From the NCBI RefSeq assembly GCF_010726765.1, contig NZ_AP022601.1, positions 2,170,001-2,234,000 of the forward strand: DNA of 64,000 bases. The letters are read 5' to 3'. A model generated the notes under the pieces. That model did no database searches and was not told the DNA's origin. It saw only the letters and a program-made list of their open reading frames with translations. Position numbers and translations under genes: made by a program. Source of the DNA: Mycobacterium gallinarum. GTDB taxonomy: Bacteria > Actinomycetota > Actinomycetes > Mycobacteriales > Mycobacteriaceae. Positions 1 through 8,037 of the stretch are shown here, piece after piece. Positions within the stretch are counted from its first letter, which is position 1. Every line of letters starts with the position of its first letter.

Positions 1-99
1 TCCGACGTCGCGAAGGCGATCGCGTTCCTCGCCAGCGACGACGCCGCCGCCATCCACGGTGCGGTGTATCGGATCGACAACGGAAAAGGCGCCGGCTGA
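1..99 (+). CDS. C-terminal fragment of a probable short-chain dehydrogenase
   Basis: The first frame is open from the window edge to a TGA at 97-99 and encodes 32 residues. They include FLASDDAAAIHG followed by AVYRIDNG. This matches the usual end of classical short-chain dehydrogenases/reductases, where FLASDD-x-ITG-x-x-x-x-DGG packs beside the NAD(P)-binding core. The catalytic Tyr and Lys and the glycine motif lie outside the window, so substrate and cofactor cannot be read. The stop codon forms the loop of a perfect hairpin. Confidence 0.65.
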   Translation, partial: SDVAKAIAFLASDDAAAIHGAVYRIDNGKGAG

Positions 100-110
100 G
101 CCGGCGCCTT
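86..110. terminator. Hairpin at the dehydrogenase stop codon
   Basis: An 11-bp perfect inverted repeat (86-96 with 100-110) has the stop codon TGA as its three-base loop. It lies between convergent genes, so it could terminate either one. There is no T-tract, as is usual for mycobacterial terminators. Its core GCCGGCTGAGCCGGC recurs in the tandem repeat inside mbtE. Confidence 0.5.
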
Positions 111-120
111 GACGCAAGCT

Positions 121-144
121 GACCCGGTGCGGGGGCACCGGGTC
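121..144. terminator. Second hairpin between convergent genes
   Basis: GACCCGGTGC at 121-130 pairs perfectly with GCACCGGGTC at 135-144 around a GGGG loop. It lies 12 bp past the stop of the leftward mucin-like gene and is the likelier terminator for that gene. Confidence 0.5.
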
Positions 145-156
145 AGCGAGCGGACG

Positions 157-1791
157 TTAGATCCCTTGGTTGCGTCGGCGGCCCAGGAAGAACGCCAACC
201 CGATGGCGCCGAAGCCCAGTGTCCCGATGACGCCGGCCGACACCATGAGGAAGATGTCGCGGCCGGACAGGCCTCCCGTCGACGTGTCGTCGGACGCCAG
301 TCGCAGGCGGTAGTCACCCGGCAGCGGACCCTCGGCGGGCGCCTCGAGACCGGGGAACTGTTGGGTACGGTGCACCTCGAATTGCCGTTCACCGGTGGGT
401 GACTGGTTCCAGACACCCCACGCGGGAGTGACGCCGTCGAGCAGCACCTTGCGCTCACCGAACTGCGGGTCGTCGCCCACATCGACGATGCGGTTGACCC
501 GGAACGGCTCATACCGTGCGTTCGAGTAGTTCACGAACACCGGCACGTTGTCGTAGCGCATCACCGGCGGCGGGGGCGGTGGCGGAGGCATTCCGACACC
601 GGGGTAATAGCCACCGCCGAAGAAGCTACCGACCGCGATATTGGACACGGCTTGTGCGACGTTGGCGGCCGCGATGACCGGGGCCAGCAGGGCGGCGGTG
701 AAGCTGTAAGCCGCGTACTGGGCAGCCTCGAAGACCATCCTGCCCAGCGGCGGGACGATCATGATCCGCGGCGTCATCTCGTACATGTAGACGATGCGCA
801 CCGGGTTCCGATACGGGTTCAGGATGATCGGCCGGTAGTACTCGTCGTACTGCACCCAGTCCGGCCGCCATTGCCGCACCGGGCTGATCAGCTCGACCGG
901 CGGATCGACGGCGAAGTTCGTCGTCGCGCTGGTGTTCACCTCGAGGCCGGGGAGCTTCAGGCTCGTCGAGATCTCGCTCGAGAACGATGCGAGCTCCTGC
1001 TCCTGCGCCGGGGCGGGGATTTTCTCGTCGACGGGCGCTGCCTTGCTGGCGAGCTGGACGTCCTCCTCGGGGGCCTCGAGCGTCTGCGGCTCGATGGTCT
1101 CTATCTCCTTGGCGGTCTGCTCGATGGACACCGTCGGCGTCTCGGACTCGTTGCTGCTCGTCTCGGACGCAGACGTCTCGGCCGACTCGCTCGTCGAGGT
1201 CTCGCTGGGCGAGGTCGTTCCGCTGGTCTCTGTGCTCGACTCCGCTGCCTCCGACGACGGAGTGGAGGTCGACGCCGACGACTCCGCCGCCTCGCTCGGG
1301 CTGGTGGCGGTGGTAGCCGCGGTCGAGGACTCGGGCGACTCGGCCGCGGTGGTGGCCTCGGCCGATGTCTCGGGCGTCGCGGTGCCCGGCGCAGGCGTGA
1401 TGGGAGCCTGCGAGGCCGTCGTCACGTCCGCCTCGCTGGGCTCGGCCGGCGCGACGGTCGTCACCGGAGGAGCCTCTGCGGTTGACGGGGCTTCCACCGG
1501 TGCCTGCGTCTGGGGCGCTTGCTCGACCTCAGCGGGAGCCTGGGTCTGCGGTGCTTGCGGCACCACGGGCGCCGGCGCCTCGGCGGGGGCCTGCGGGGCC
1601 TCCTCGACGGGCTCGGGAGCCGAGACCTCCGGCGCTGGGGCGACCACGGTGGTGGTCACCCCGCTGTCGTCGCCGGGAGCGGCGATCGCCGGGGCCATTC
1701 CCCCAGTCAGTGCGGTCAGTGAAATAACGACGCCGGTCGCCAGAACTGCGACGACGCCTCGCTTCGAGCAAAATTCGAGGGGTGCACCCAC
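157..1791 (-). CDS. Mucin-like secreted, membrane-anchored wall protein
   Basis: The 544-residue product begins with an uncleaved or cleavable signal sequence (AVLATGVVISLTALTGG then AIAAPG). About 200 residues of Ala/Pro/Ser/Thr/Glu-rich low complexity follow, a composition typical of extended and often glycosylated stalks. A folded region rich in Tyr and Pro comes next, with a run of eight prolines. The protein ends in one membrane helix (about 517-537) and GRRRNQGI, so the N-terminal part should face outward. The GTG at 1791 is chosen because AAGGAG lies nine bases upstream; a TTG at 1809 would overlap that site. I do not recognise a named family, and there is no LPXTG motif. Confidence 0.7.
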   Translation of the reverse strand: MGAPLEFCSKRGVVAVLATGVVISLTALTGGMAPAIAAPGDDSGVTTTVVAPAPEVSAPEPVEEAPQAPAEAPAPVVPQAPQTQAPAEVEQAPQTQAPVEAPSTAEAPPVTTVAPAEPSEADVTTASQAPITPAPGTATPETSAEATTAAESPESSTAATTATSPSEAAESSASTSTPSSEAAESSTETSGTTSPSETSTSESAETSASETSSNESETPTVSIEQTAKEIETIEPQTLEAPEEDVQLASKAAPVDEKIPAPAQEQELASFSSEISTSLKLPGLEVNTSATTNFAVDPPVELISPVRQWRPDWVQYDEYYRPIILNPYRNPVRIVYMYEMTPRIMIVPPLGRMVFEAAQYAAYSFTAALLAPVIAAANVAQAVSNIAVGSFFGGGYYPGVGMPPPPPPPPVMRYDNVPVFVNYSNARYEPFRVNRIVDVGDDPQFGERKVLLDGVTPAWGVWNQSPTGERQFEVHRTQQFPGLEAPAEGPLPGDYRLRLASDDTSTGGLSGRDIFLMVSAGVIGTLGFGAIGLAFFLGRRRNQGI

Positions 1792-1978
1792 GTTTATCGA
1801 CTCCTTCAATTCCCCCGACGAGTTGCCTGGACCAGGAGCGGTCGCTGCGCTGATCTCAGAAGGTTCATCGCTAGTCAGACTCAGGTGTTACACACAGACC
1901 GAGACGGCGGACGATGAGGACCCCGAGCATCGGAACGAGTCGGGCTTTGGATGCCGCGCAGACCCTCGTGGCCTGCGG

Positions 1979-2170
1979 TTAGGGACGGCGGCGGCGCGCG
2001 GCGAAGACGGCCAGGGCGATGCCGATGACCGCGATGATCGGCCCGAGCACCGACCAGGTGGTGGTGTTGGTCATCGGGCTGTCGCTGACGATGACGCCGA
2101 AGCCCTGCAAGGTGAACACGATGCCGAAGAACGCGACGAGCAAACCCAGCACGATGATGGCGATCCGCAT
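1979..2170 (-). CDS. Small two-helix membrane protein
   Basis: This 63-residue protein has two hydrophobic segments (residues 3-28 and 40-58) joined by a short polar loop, and ends in ARRRRP. The positive tail and start suggest both ends are cytoplasmic. I recognise no conserved enzymatic residues. It is read leftward alone; the 187 bases after its stop up to the mucin-like gene hold no other gene I can support. Confidence 0.6.
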   Translation of the reverse strand: MRIAIIVLGLLVAFFGIVFTLQGFGVIVSDSPMTNTTTWSVLGPIIAVIGIALAVFAARRRRP

Positions 2171-2418
2171 GACTTCACCCTACGGTTTCCCAACGATCTA
2201 TCGGTGGCTCGTACGCAAGGCGGCGCAGACCGGCCGGCAGCGGAGGAGACCATTCAGCCGGGTTCGCGACTGGTCGTCGCCGCCCTGGCCAGGTGACTCT
2301 GCCCGGTCTGCGCAGCCGCAGTCGGCCGAATTGGGATCGGTAGGGACTCCGCCGGTATTGGCTGACAGCACCGACCACGGTGCATCCTGCCCGCGGCCCA
2401 GCACGCAGAGGACATTCG

Positions 2419-3150
2419 ATGACAGCGAACCCCGCCACACGCGTCTTGTTCGCGGCGGCCGCGATGGCCACGGCCACCTGGGTTGCCGCGTGTTCGACAA
2501 GTACGACCGATACCGGTGCCGGCACGACCGCGCCGGCCGCGACAACCACGGTGACAACGACGGTGACCGCGCCGACGACGGTCGCGCCCGAGCCGTCGCC
2601 GACCACGACGAGCACGCCGACCGTGGCGGCAGGTGACTGCGCCATCAACCCGGCGAACAGGCCCGTGCCCGTCGTCGAACGGTATGACGCGGTGTCAGAG
2701 GCCGACCAGATCGACGTCTCGATCAGCGGCATACCGTCGGGCACCGTCACCCCCGGCGCAGCACCAGTCGAATTCGAGGTGGAGCTGTGCAACACCTCCC
2801 CGGTCTCCTACCCGTCGGTGGGTGTTGTTGTGGTGCTTGAGAATTGCAGCTGCGTGCCCGACGGGCTCCCTATCGCCAAGGGCACCGTCGACTATTTCGA
2901 TCCGGCTGCCGGCAGCTGGACCCCGCTGGAGCACCCCGCTGCGGGCACGGGTACGGACTTCATGGGCGGTTACGAGAACGTCCAGGAATTCCCGAAGGGC
3001 AAGACCGTCTCACTGCGCTACCGGCTCACGCTCGACCCGTCGATGACCAACGGCGAGGGCGGCGTCGCGGCGTACGCGATGAACGCCGATGGATCGCTGA
3101 ACCAGTTGGGAACGGCGCGATTACCGTTCAACGTCAGAACCGGCGGGTAG
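2419..3150 (+). CDS. Probable lipoprotein with Ig-like domain
   Basis: The 243-residue product starts at ATG 2419, preceded by AGAGGA, rather than at an upstream in-frame start that would add 13 charged residues. A signal peptide ends in the lipobox VAAC, with Cys25 as the lipidation site. A Thr/Ala/Pro linker of about 45 residues follows, then a beta-rich region (FEVELCNTSPVSYPSVGV onward) that resembles Ig-like domains of actinobacterial surface proteins. The Cys pair ENCSC may form a disulfide. Its function is unknown. Its stop lies four bases from the stop of the convergent acyl-CoA dehydrogenase gene. Confidence 0.7.
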   Translation: MTANPATRVLFAAAAMATATWVAACSTSTTDTGAGTTAPAATTTVTTTVTAPTTVAPEPSPTTTSTPTVAAGDCAINPANRPVPVVERYDAVSEADQIDVSISGIPSGTVTPGAAPVEFEVELCNTSPVSYPSVGVVVVLENCSCVPDGLPIAKGTVDYFDPAAGSWTPLEHPAAGTGTDFMGGYENVQEFPKGKTVSLRYRLTLDPSMTNGEGGVAAYAMNADGSLNQLGTARLPFNVRTGG

Positions 3151-3154
3151 GCCG

Positions 3155-4435
3155 TCAGCGGCGGCGCCCCAAGTACTTCGCGTATGCCTCGGCCGCCGCG
3201 GCCAACTCAGGACGCGCGTCGAGCAGCGGCTGCATCTTCTTGCGTGCCTCTTCCCGCTTGTAGGGCAGGAACTCGGTCGGGAAGTTGCCTTCGTGGCGGG
3301 TGTAACCGCCCAGCACGCGGCGGGCGACGGTCGCCTTGTGCACCTCGTCGACGCCATCGGCGATACCCATCGTCGGCGCGGCCGCGTACATGGCCTGAAT
3401 CGGGGTGAGGTCGGTGGTTCCCAGCGATCCGAGGATGTGCAGCGCGTTGAACGACACTTCGCGCAGCGTCTTGGCCATCGTGAACTTGACGGCGGCGATC
3501 TCGGTGCGGGCCTCCTGGGTGGACGTGTTGTCGATCTTCCAAGCCGTCTCGAGGACGAACAGGCGCAGCATCTTGATCATCGCGTAGGACTCGGCGATCT
3601 TCTCCTGCACCATCTGGTGATCGGAGATGAGTTTGCCGTGCGACTCCCGCGACAGTGCCCGCTCGCACATCATGTCGAAGGCGAGGTTGCACTGCGCGAT
3701 GGTGCGCATCGCGTGGTGGATGCGGCCGCCACCAAGTCGTCTCTGCGCCAACGTCTTTGCGCCATCTTCGGGACCGAGAAGGTGGTCCAGCGGCACACGG
3801 ACATCGCGGTAGACGATGTGATTGTGGTTGCGCGGCTCGGGCATGATCTCCACACCCGGCGTGTCACGGGGAACGACGAACATGCCGTTGGTGCACATCA
3901 CGAAGAGGATGTCGGCCACCCGGCCGGCTGAGGTGAACCACTTCTCGCCGTTGATGACCCATTCGTCGCCGTAACGGACTGCGGTCGTCCTGAACAGGTT
4001 GGGGTCGCTGCCGCCCTGCGGTTCGGTCATCGAGTAGGCCGAGAAGATGTCCTGGTTGAGCAGCGGTTTGAGCCACCGCTCCTTCTGCTCCTCGGACCCG
4101 TAGGCGGCGAGCATCTCCATGTTGCCGGTGTCTGGTGCCGAGGCACCGAACATGTGTGGGGCTCCGGCGTACCGACCGATCACCTCATTGAGCAAACCGA
4201 GCTTCAGCTGACCGAAGCCGGGACCGCCGAGCTCCTCGTCGAGGAAGATCGCCCAAAGGCCCTGATCTTTGACCTCTTGTTGCAGTTCGCGCACATAGGC
4301 CTTTATCGCGGGATCAGGCAAACGCACGGCGTGCGGAAAGATGTGGTCGAGCGGCTCGACCTTTTCCTCGCAGAATTCCTTGACCCAGTCGAGTTTGCGT
4401 TGAAACTCCGGTTCGGTGCTGAAATCCCAGGCCAT
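3155..4435 (-). CDS. Acyl-CoA dehydrogenase (FadE family)
   Basis: A 426-residue flavoenzyme of the acyl-CoA dehydrogenase family, which forms the alpha,beta double bond in fatty acyl-CoA beta-oxidation. Visible motifs are YSMTEPQGGSDP in the middle beta domain (FAD and substrate contacts), INGEKWFTSAG, and IADGVDEVHKATVARR near the C-terminus, which supplies the likely catalytic Glu and CoA-binding residues. The length is normal. It stands alone with no fad partner next to it, so chain length and pathway cannot be assigned. Mycobacteria carry dozens of FadE paralogues and I do not give a number. Confidence 0.85.
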   Translation of the reverse strand: MAWDFSTEPEFQRKLDWVKEFCEEKVEPLDHIFPHAVRLPDPAIKAYVRELQQEVKDQGLWAIFLDEELGGPGFGQLKLGLLNEVIGRYAGAPHMFGASAPDTGNMEMLAAYGSEEQKERWLKPLLNQDIFSAYSMTEPQGGSDPNLFRTTAVRYGDEWVINGEKWFTSAGRVADILFVMCTNGMFVVPRDTPGVEIMPEPRNHNHIVYRDVRVPLDHLLGPEDGAKTLAQRRLGGGRIHHAMRTIAQCNLAFDMMCERALSRESHGKLISDHQMVQEKIAESYAMIKMLRLFVLETAWKIDNTSTQEARTEIAAVKFTMAKTLREVSFNALHILGSLGTTDLTPIQAMYAAAPTMGIADGVDEVHKATVARRVLGGYTRHEGNFPTEFLPYKREEARKKMQPLLDARPELAAAAEAYAKYLGRRR

Positions 4436-4622
4436 TCAGATCCCCTTGACATCTGTCCCGTGCCGCCGACATCAGTAGTTGTCCACCAGACGCTACGCCG
4501 CACCCCTCGGGCTTACCGAAGGCGCACACGTGCCGGCACGGCCGGAGGTTTGAATTTGACGGATCGGGCAAATCACATGTCCGTTAGTTCCAACGCAATA
4601 CATACAAGAGAAGAGCGTGACC

Positions 4623-4778
4623 ATGATCATCCTCGGCATCATCCTGCTGTTGATCGGCTATTTCACCAGCCTGTCGATCCTCTACACCATCGGCGGAATC
4701 CTCATTGTGGTTGGTGTCGTGCTGTGGATCCTTGGCGCAGTCGGCCGTCCGGTCGGCGGGCGAAAAGTCTGGTTCTAG
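4623..4778 (+). CDS. DUF6131-like small hydrophobic protein
   Basis: A 51-residue protein beginning MIILGIILLLIGYF and ending GAVGRPVGGRKVWF, with two closely spaced membrane helices and a short basic tail. The GRPVGGR tail is what I recall for the DUF6131 family of tiny actinobacterial membrane proteins, whose role is unknown. GAAGAG lies upstream of the ATG as a modest ribosome-binding site. It is divergent from the acyl-CoA dehydrogenase and convergent with the AhpD-like gene. The 187 bases before it hold no other gene. Confidence 0.65.
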   Translation: MIILGIILLLIGYFTSLSILYTIGGILIVVGVVLWILGAVGRPVGGRKVWF

Positions 4779-4801
4779 CGCAGGAGGCTCAGCGGCGGCG
4801 C

Positions 4802-5377
4802 TTATCGATATCCGCGCCGCAGGAGATGTTTGGCGCCGGCATTCATCGCGGCCTGCGTCGCCATATCGAAGTCGAACGCATTGGCCAGTCGGGCGGTGAT
4901 TCCAAAAGCCAGACCGACGGCCAATGCGTCTTCTATCTGCGCCCGGGTGACGCCGGCGTCGAGCACACCACGCATATCGTCGACATCGATCGCCTGCCCG
5001 CAGCTCAGCTTGGCGAGCATATGCAGCGTGGCGCGAAGTTGTCCGTCGATCGGCGCGGTGTCCAGATCCGCAAGGGTGGCAGCGACTTTCGTGGCATCGC
5101 CGAACCACAGGGTCGACGTAGCAGAGTGCGCGGCGACGCAGAACGGACTATCCACGCCCTTGGCGACTACAGCCGCCATCAGCTCCCGGTCGCCGACCGA
5201 CCAGTCCGACGGCCCGCGCATCGCCTCATGGGTTAGGGCCCCGGCACCGTAGAAGTCGGGTCGGTAGAACGCCAGCTTGACGGCGTCGACCACGGGATGA
5301 CCACTGACCACCCGGATGATGGCGAGCAGGGCTTTCGTGGGCAGGCGGTGGCCGCGATCGAGGATTTCGAGCCTCAT
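4802..5377 (-). CDS. AhpD/carboxymuconolactone decarboxylase-like protein
   Basis: The 191-residue all-helical protein carries the AhpD-type segment DSPFCVAAHS. The family motif is CxxC-x-x-x-H; here only Cys80 and His84 remain and the first Cys is Phe79-side sequence. A classical disulfide-reductase cycle is therefore unlikely unless another thiol takes part. Helical repeats such as RAQIEDALAVGLAFG fit the fold. It follows its upstream partner with a four-base ATGA overlap (5374-5377), so the two are almost surely translated together and may form one complex. Peroxide defence is the likeliest theme, by inference only. Confidence 0.7.
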   Translation of the reverse strand: MRLEILDRGHRLPTKALLAIIRVVSGHPVVDAVKLAFYRPDFYGAGALTHEAMRGPSDWSVGDRELMAAVVAKGVDSPFCVAAHSATSTLWFGDATKVAATLADLDTAPIDGQLRATLHMLAKLSCGQAIDVDDMRGVLDAGVTRAQIEDALAVGLAFGITARLANAFDFDMATQAAMNAGAKHLLRRGYR

Positions 5378-5694
5378 CGGGAGCCGCCGGTTTCGCCGGT
5401 GGCGGCTGCCAACGCCGCGAGCGCGCCGGTGTACTGGCGGTCCGCCTCACCAACCGCGGCGCACACAACGATCTCGAAAACATGGTCCTCGCTCAGACCG
5501 TGGGCGCAGGCGGCGTTGAAGTCGTCGTCACTGACTTGGTCGGCGTGACGAGCCACCTTGTCGACCAGGGACTGCAACGGCTCATCAAGGCCGGCGGCCT
5601 CGAACGCCGCGCGGCGCATCTGGAGTGGCGCCGTCCCGCCGCTGCCGAGGACGCGGGCGATCAGCTCGCGATGCAGTCGGTCGATATCGGTCAT
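5374..5694 (-). CDS. Small AhpD-fold-like helical protein
   Basis: A 106-residue helical protein. SEDHVFEIVVCAAVGEADRQYTGAL resembles the C-terminal helices of the carboxymuconolactone decarboxylase fold (residue string abbreviated here to its key part: EDHVFEIV and AVGEADRQY). The start is taken at ATG 5694 because upstream codons encode an unlikely Arg/Pro-rich extension. It overlaps the downstream AhpD-like gene by ATGA. It lacks a CxxC and may be a regulatory or structural partner, although a stand-alone role cannot be excluded. Confidence 0.6.
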   Translation of the reverse strand: MTDIDRLHRELIARVLGSGGTAPLQMRRAAFEAAGLDEPLQSLVDKVARHADQVSDDDFNAACAHGLSEDHVFEIVVCAAVGEADRQYTGALAALAAATGETGGSR

Positions 5695-5793
5695 CGAGCC
5701 CAGTCTTTCAGGATTCCGTGGTGCGGGGAACAAGGCGCAGCCGGACTCCGCCGGGCCGACACGGCCGGAGTCGATTCCTGACAGACTCGGGCG

Positions 5794-6744
5794 GTGAGCC
5801 GACAACAGCTGCGGGCGTTGCTCAGCATTGCGGCCGCGGTGTGCGTACTCGCCGGCTGCACGCAGAGTGCTCCACCGGAACCGTCACCTGCACCGACGTC
5901 CGCACCCACCACCGCCCCCGTGCAGCCGATGGACCAGCCGACGTCACCTGGTCCGCCGGCAACTTCCTCCGGAGCACAACCGAAGATCTCGTCCGATCCG
6001 GCGCAGCTGGCCGACGACCTGGTGGCCGATGAGCGCTCGCTGCGTAACCCGTCGACGGCGGAGCCGGCGCTCACCTCGGCCGCCCGCCGTCAGCAGGCCG
6101 CCTATCGGGCGATCGGACGCAACCCCGACTGGGATCCGATCATCCGTCCTCGGATTCCGCCGGAGCTCGTCGCGACGTATGACCGCAACGTCGACGCTCG
6201 GCGTCAGCTGTATCCGATGACCGAGGTGAGAGACACCGTTCCGGCGTGGCGGATCGTCGCCCCCGCTCCCGCGGACGCGTTGATGGCTCACTATCGCGAA
6301 GCCGAGGCGGCCACGGGCGTCCCCTGGAACTACCTGGCTTCGATACATCTCATCGAGACCCGCTTCGGCAGCATCGAAGGCACCAGCACCGCTGGCGCAC
6401 AAGGCCCTATGCAATTCCTGCCGTCCACGTTCGAGGCCTACGGCGACGGCGGCGACATCCACTCACTTCGGGACAGCATCATGGCAGCGGGCCGCTACCT
6501 CGCCGCTAACAACTTCGCCGGCAATCCCGACAACGCGATCTTCCGGTACAACAACTCGGATCGATACGTGCAAGCGGTTCATGACTACGCCGAGGTCTTG
6601 GCGGCCGACCCCGGCGCGTTCGCCGGCTACTACCGATGGGATGTCTACTACCGCACGACCGCCGGCGACGTCCTCCTGCCGATCGGCTACATCTCGACGG
6701 CGCCTATCCCGGTTCAGGCCTACCTGGCCGACCATCCGCAGTAA
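5794..6744 (+). CDS. Lipoprotein lytic transglycosylase (SLT family)
   Basis: This 316-residue protein probably cleaves the peptidoglycan glycan chain outside the membrane. A signal peptide ends in the lipobox LAGC with Cys22. A Pro/Thr/Ser linker of about 45 residues spans the periplasm. The catalytic domain shows HLIETRFGS with the expected acid Glu188, then GAQGPMQFLPSTF and YNNSDRYVQAV, all hallmarks of the SLT/goose-lysozyme fold. The start is GTG 5794. Its stop codon touches the stop of the convergent HAD gene (6744/6745). A scrap of its last ten codons is found again at 9093. Confidence 0.85.
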   Translation: MSRQQLRALLSIAAAVCVLAGCTQSAPPEPSPAPTSAPTTAPVQPMDQPTSPGPPATSSGAQPKISSDPAQLADDLVADERSLRNPSTAEPALTSAARRQQAAYRAIGRNPDWDPIIRPRIPPELVATYDRNVDARRQLYPMTEVRDTVPAWRIVAPAPADALMAHYREAEAATGVPWNYLASIHLIETRFGSIEGTSTAGAQGPMQFLPSTFEAYGDGGDIHSLRDSIMAAGRYLAANNFAGNPDNAIFRYNNSDRYVQAVHDYAEVLAADPGAFAGYYRWDVYYRTTAGDVLLPIGYISTAPIPVQAYLADHPQ

Positions 6745-7437
6745 CTAGACGACCATCAACGGCCGCCGCCGATGCGCGGGGAGCGGCAGGTCTCCCTCGA
6801 GCATCGTTGGTAGCGCGGACATCTTGCCGAACAGTCGTACTTGCCCAACCCAGCAGTTCGAGCCGCGAAAGCTCGGCTGATACCAGTAGACCCGCAGTCC
6901 TGCTTCGACAGCGGCTTGCACACCGACCCTGCTGTCTTCGACCGCGATCGCCGCATCCGGCTCGAGTCCGAGGTCCTGGATCGCGGCAAGGTACAGATCG
7001 GGAGCGGGCTTCCAGGTTTGGTACTCGTAGGCAGAGAAATGCGCTCCAGGAAAGTGGCGCAACAGCTTTGTGCGTGACAGTCGGTCGTCGATCGTGTCAA
7101 CCGGCGAGTTCGACACCACGAATTTCGGGTGATCGATCCGGCCGAGCGCGGCGCCGACACCGGGGACGCATCGCAGACGTCGCTCCAAAAAATACTCGGC
7201 GAGCTGGCGCACACGAGGCAGTGCGTCCGCAGGCACGTTGACGCCGATGTGCGCGCACAGCATGTCGATCGCTTCCTGCATGCGCCGATCGGCGACCAGG
7301 TCGTTGATGTCCGGCGCGAGGATTGTGCCTCCCAGCTGTCTGGCGAAGCATTGCATCGCAAGCGCTTCCGCGTCCTGGGAGTCGACGAGAGTGCCGTCCA
7401 GTTCGAAGAGGATGGCAACATCGGAATAGTTGCTCAT
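6745..7437 (-). CDS. HAD-superfamily protein with altered nucleophile
   Basis: The 230-residue product has the architecture of a HAD-IA phosphatase such as phosphoglycolate phosphatase or beta-phosphoglucomutase. It has a helical cap (about 20-85), motif II VVSNSP, motif III KPAPDLY and motif IV AIAVEDSRVG. Motif I, however, reads LFELDGTLVDS: the nucleophile Asp is Glu12, while the general acid Asp14 is kept. A Glu at this position normally abolishes or slows phosphotransfer, so this may be a weak enzyme or a binding protein. The gene lies tail to tail with the transglycosylase. Part of it is duplicated as a remnant at 9136-9243. Confidence 0.75.
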   Translation of the reverse strand: MSNYSDVAILFELDGTLVDSQDAEALAMQCFARQLGGTILAPDINDLVADRRMQEAIDMLCAHIGVNVPADALPRVRQLAEYFLERRLRCVPGVGAALGRIDHPKFVVSNSPVDTIDDRLSRTKLLRHFPGAHFSAYEYQTWKPAPDLYLAAIQDLGLEPDAAIAVEDSRVGVQAAVEAGLRVYWYQPSFRGSNCWVGQVRLFGKMSALPTMLEGDLPLPAHRRRPLMVV

Positions 7438-7441
7438 GTCA

Positions 7442-7702
7442 TTACCAAATTTCTATTAGTTGATGGATGCTCAGACGAGCGCGGGCGCACCGATGTCGAT
7501 GTGCGTACCGCTCGTATTTGGCTCTGTGCTCGGTCACTGCTTGCCGCACGTCGGTGACGTGCACACCATCGTTGGGATTCGGTGGCGGCGTGAAGATCAC
7601 GTCGGTGTGCTGTTCCGTCATGGGGTAGAACACTATGAACGTTGCGATCACGTCGGTATAGGCCGATCGGCCCGTCAGCCTGGTGAAACCGTTGTCCCCC
7701 AA
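7442..7702 (-). CDS. Doubtful small ORF upstream of the HAD gene
   Basis: An open frame of 86 codons, with an internal ATG at 7620 as an alternative start, ends four bases before the HAD start on the same strand. The translation (for example TDVIFTPPPNPNDGVHVTDV) has a plausible composition. However, I see no ribosome-binding site, and a second overlapping frame on the same strand looks equally good. It may be a short gene cotranscribed with the HAD gene or the remains of a frameshifted one. Confidence 0.3.
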   Translation of the reverse strand: MGDNGFTRLTGRSAYTDVIATFIVFYPMTEQHTDVIFTPPPNPNDGVHVTDVRQAVTEHRAKYERYAHRHRCARARLSIHQLIEIW

Positions 7703-7795
7703 TCGGTGGACACGGGCCCTCTCCGTCGCGACGGCCGATCAGCGGATATCCGCCAAGCTCGCGGCCGCATACTTTTGACGCAACATCGATGACGA

Positions 7796-7944
7796 GTGGC
7801 TGCACGGCGCCCCGCGTTGGTCGCCGGCAGCTTTCTGGTGCGCGCGTTGGGATTCGCCTACCCCTTCCTGAGCTACGTCGTCACCGAGCGTGGGCATGGC
7901 CCCACCGTCGTCAGCCTCGCGGCGGCGAACGCGCCTGCTGCGAG
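7796..7944 (+). pseudogene. Possible N-terminal remnant of a membrane transporter
   Basis: GTG 7796 opens a frame encoding ALVAGSFLVRALGFAYPFLS, then YVVTERGHGPTVVSLAAA. This looks like the first transmembrane helix and loop of an MFS-type carrier. The sense ends near 7944; after it the frame runs through an A-rich tract (CCTAAAAAAGG) into unrelated sequence. No other carrier helices follow. I read it as a truncated gene piece in a decayed patch, with low certainty. Between 7703 and 8037 I see nothing else. Confidence 0.25.
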
Positions 7945-8037
7945 ATTGCTGCCTAAAAAAGGGGCGTTATACCGAGCACGCTGCGACGACGTACGTCACA
8001 ATACGAAGGCCAACGTCTCCCCCGGAGGGATCGGATC

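Noticed and set aside
652..2296. Long frames on the + strand opposite the mucin-like gene
   Set aside because: They follow the low-complexity GC-rich sequence of the leftward gene and have Arg/Gly or Ser/Val-rich composition with no ribosome-binding site.
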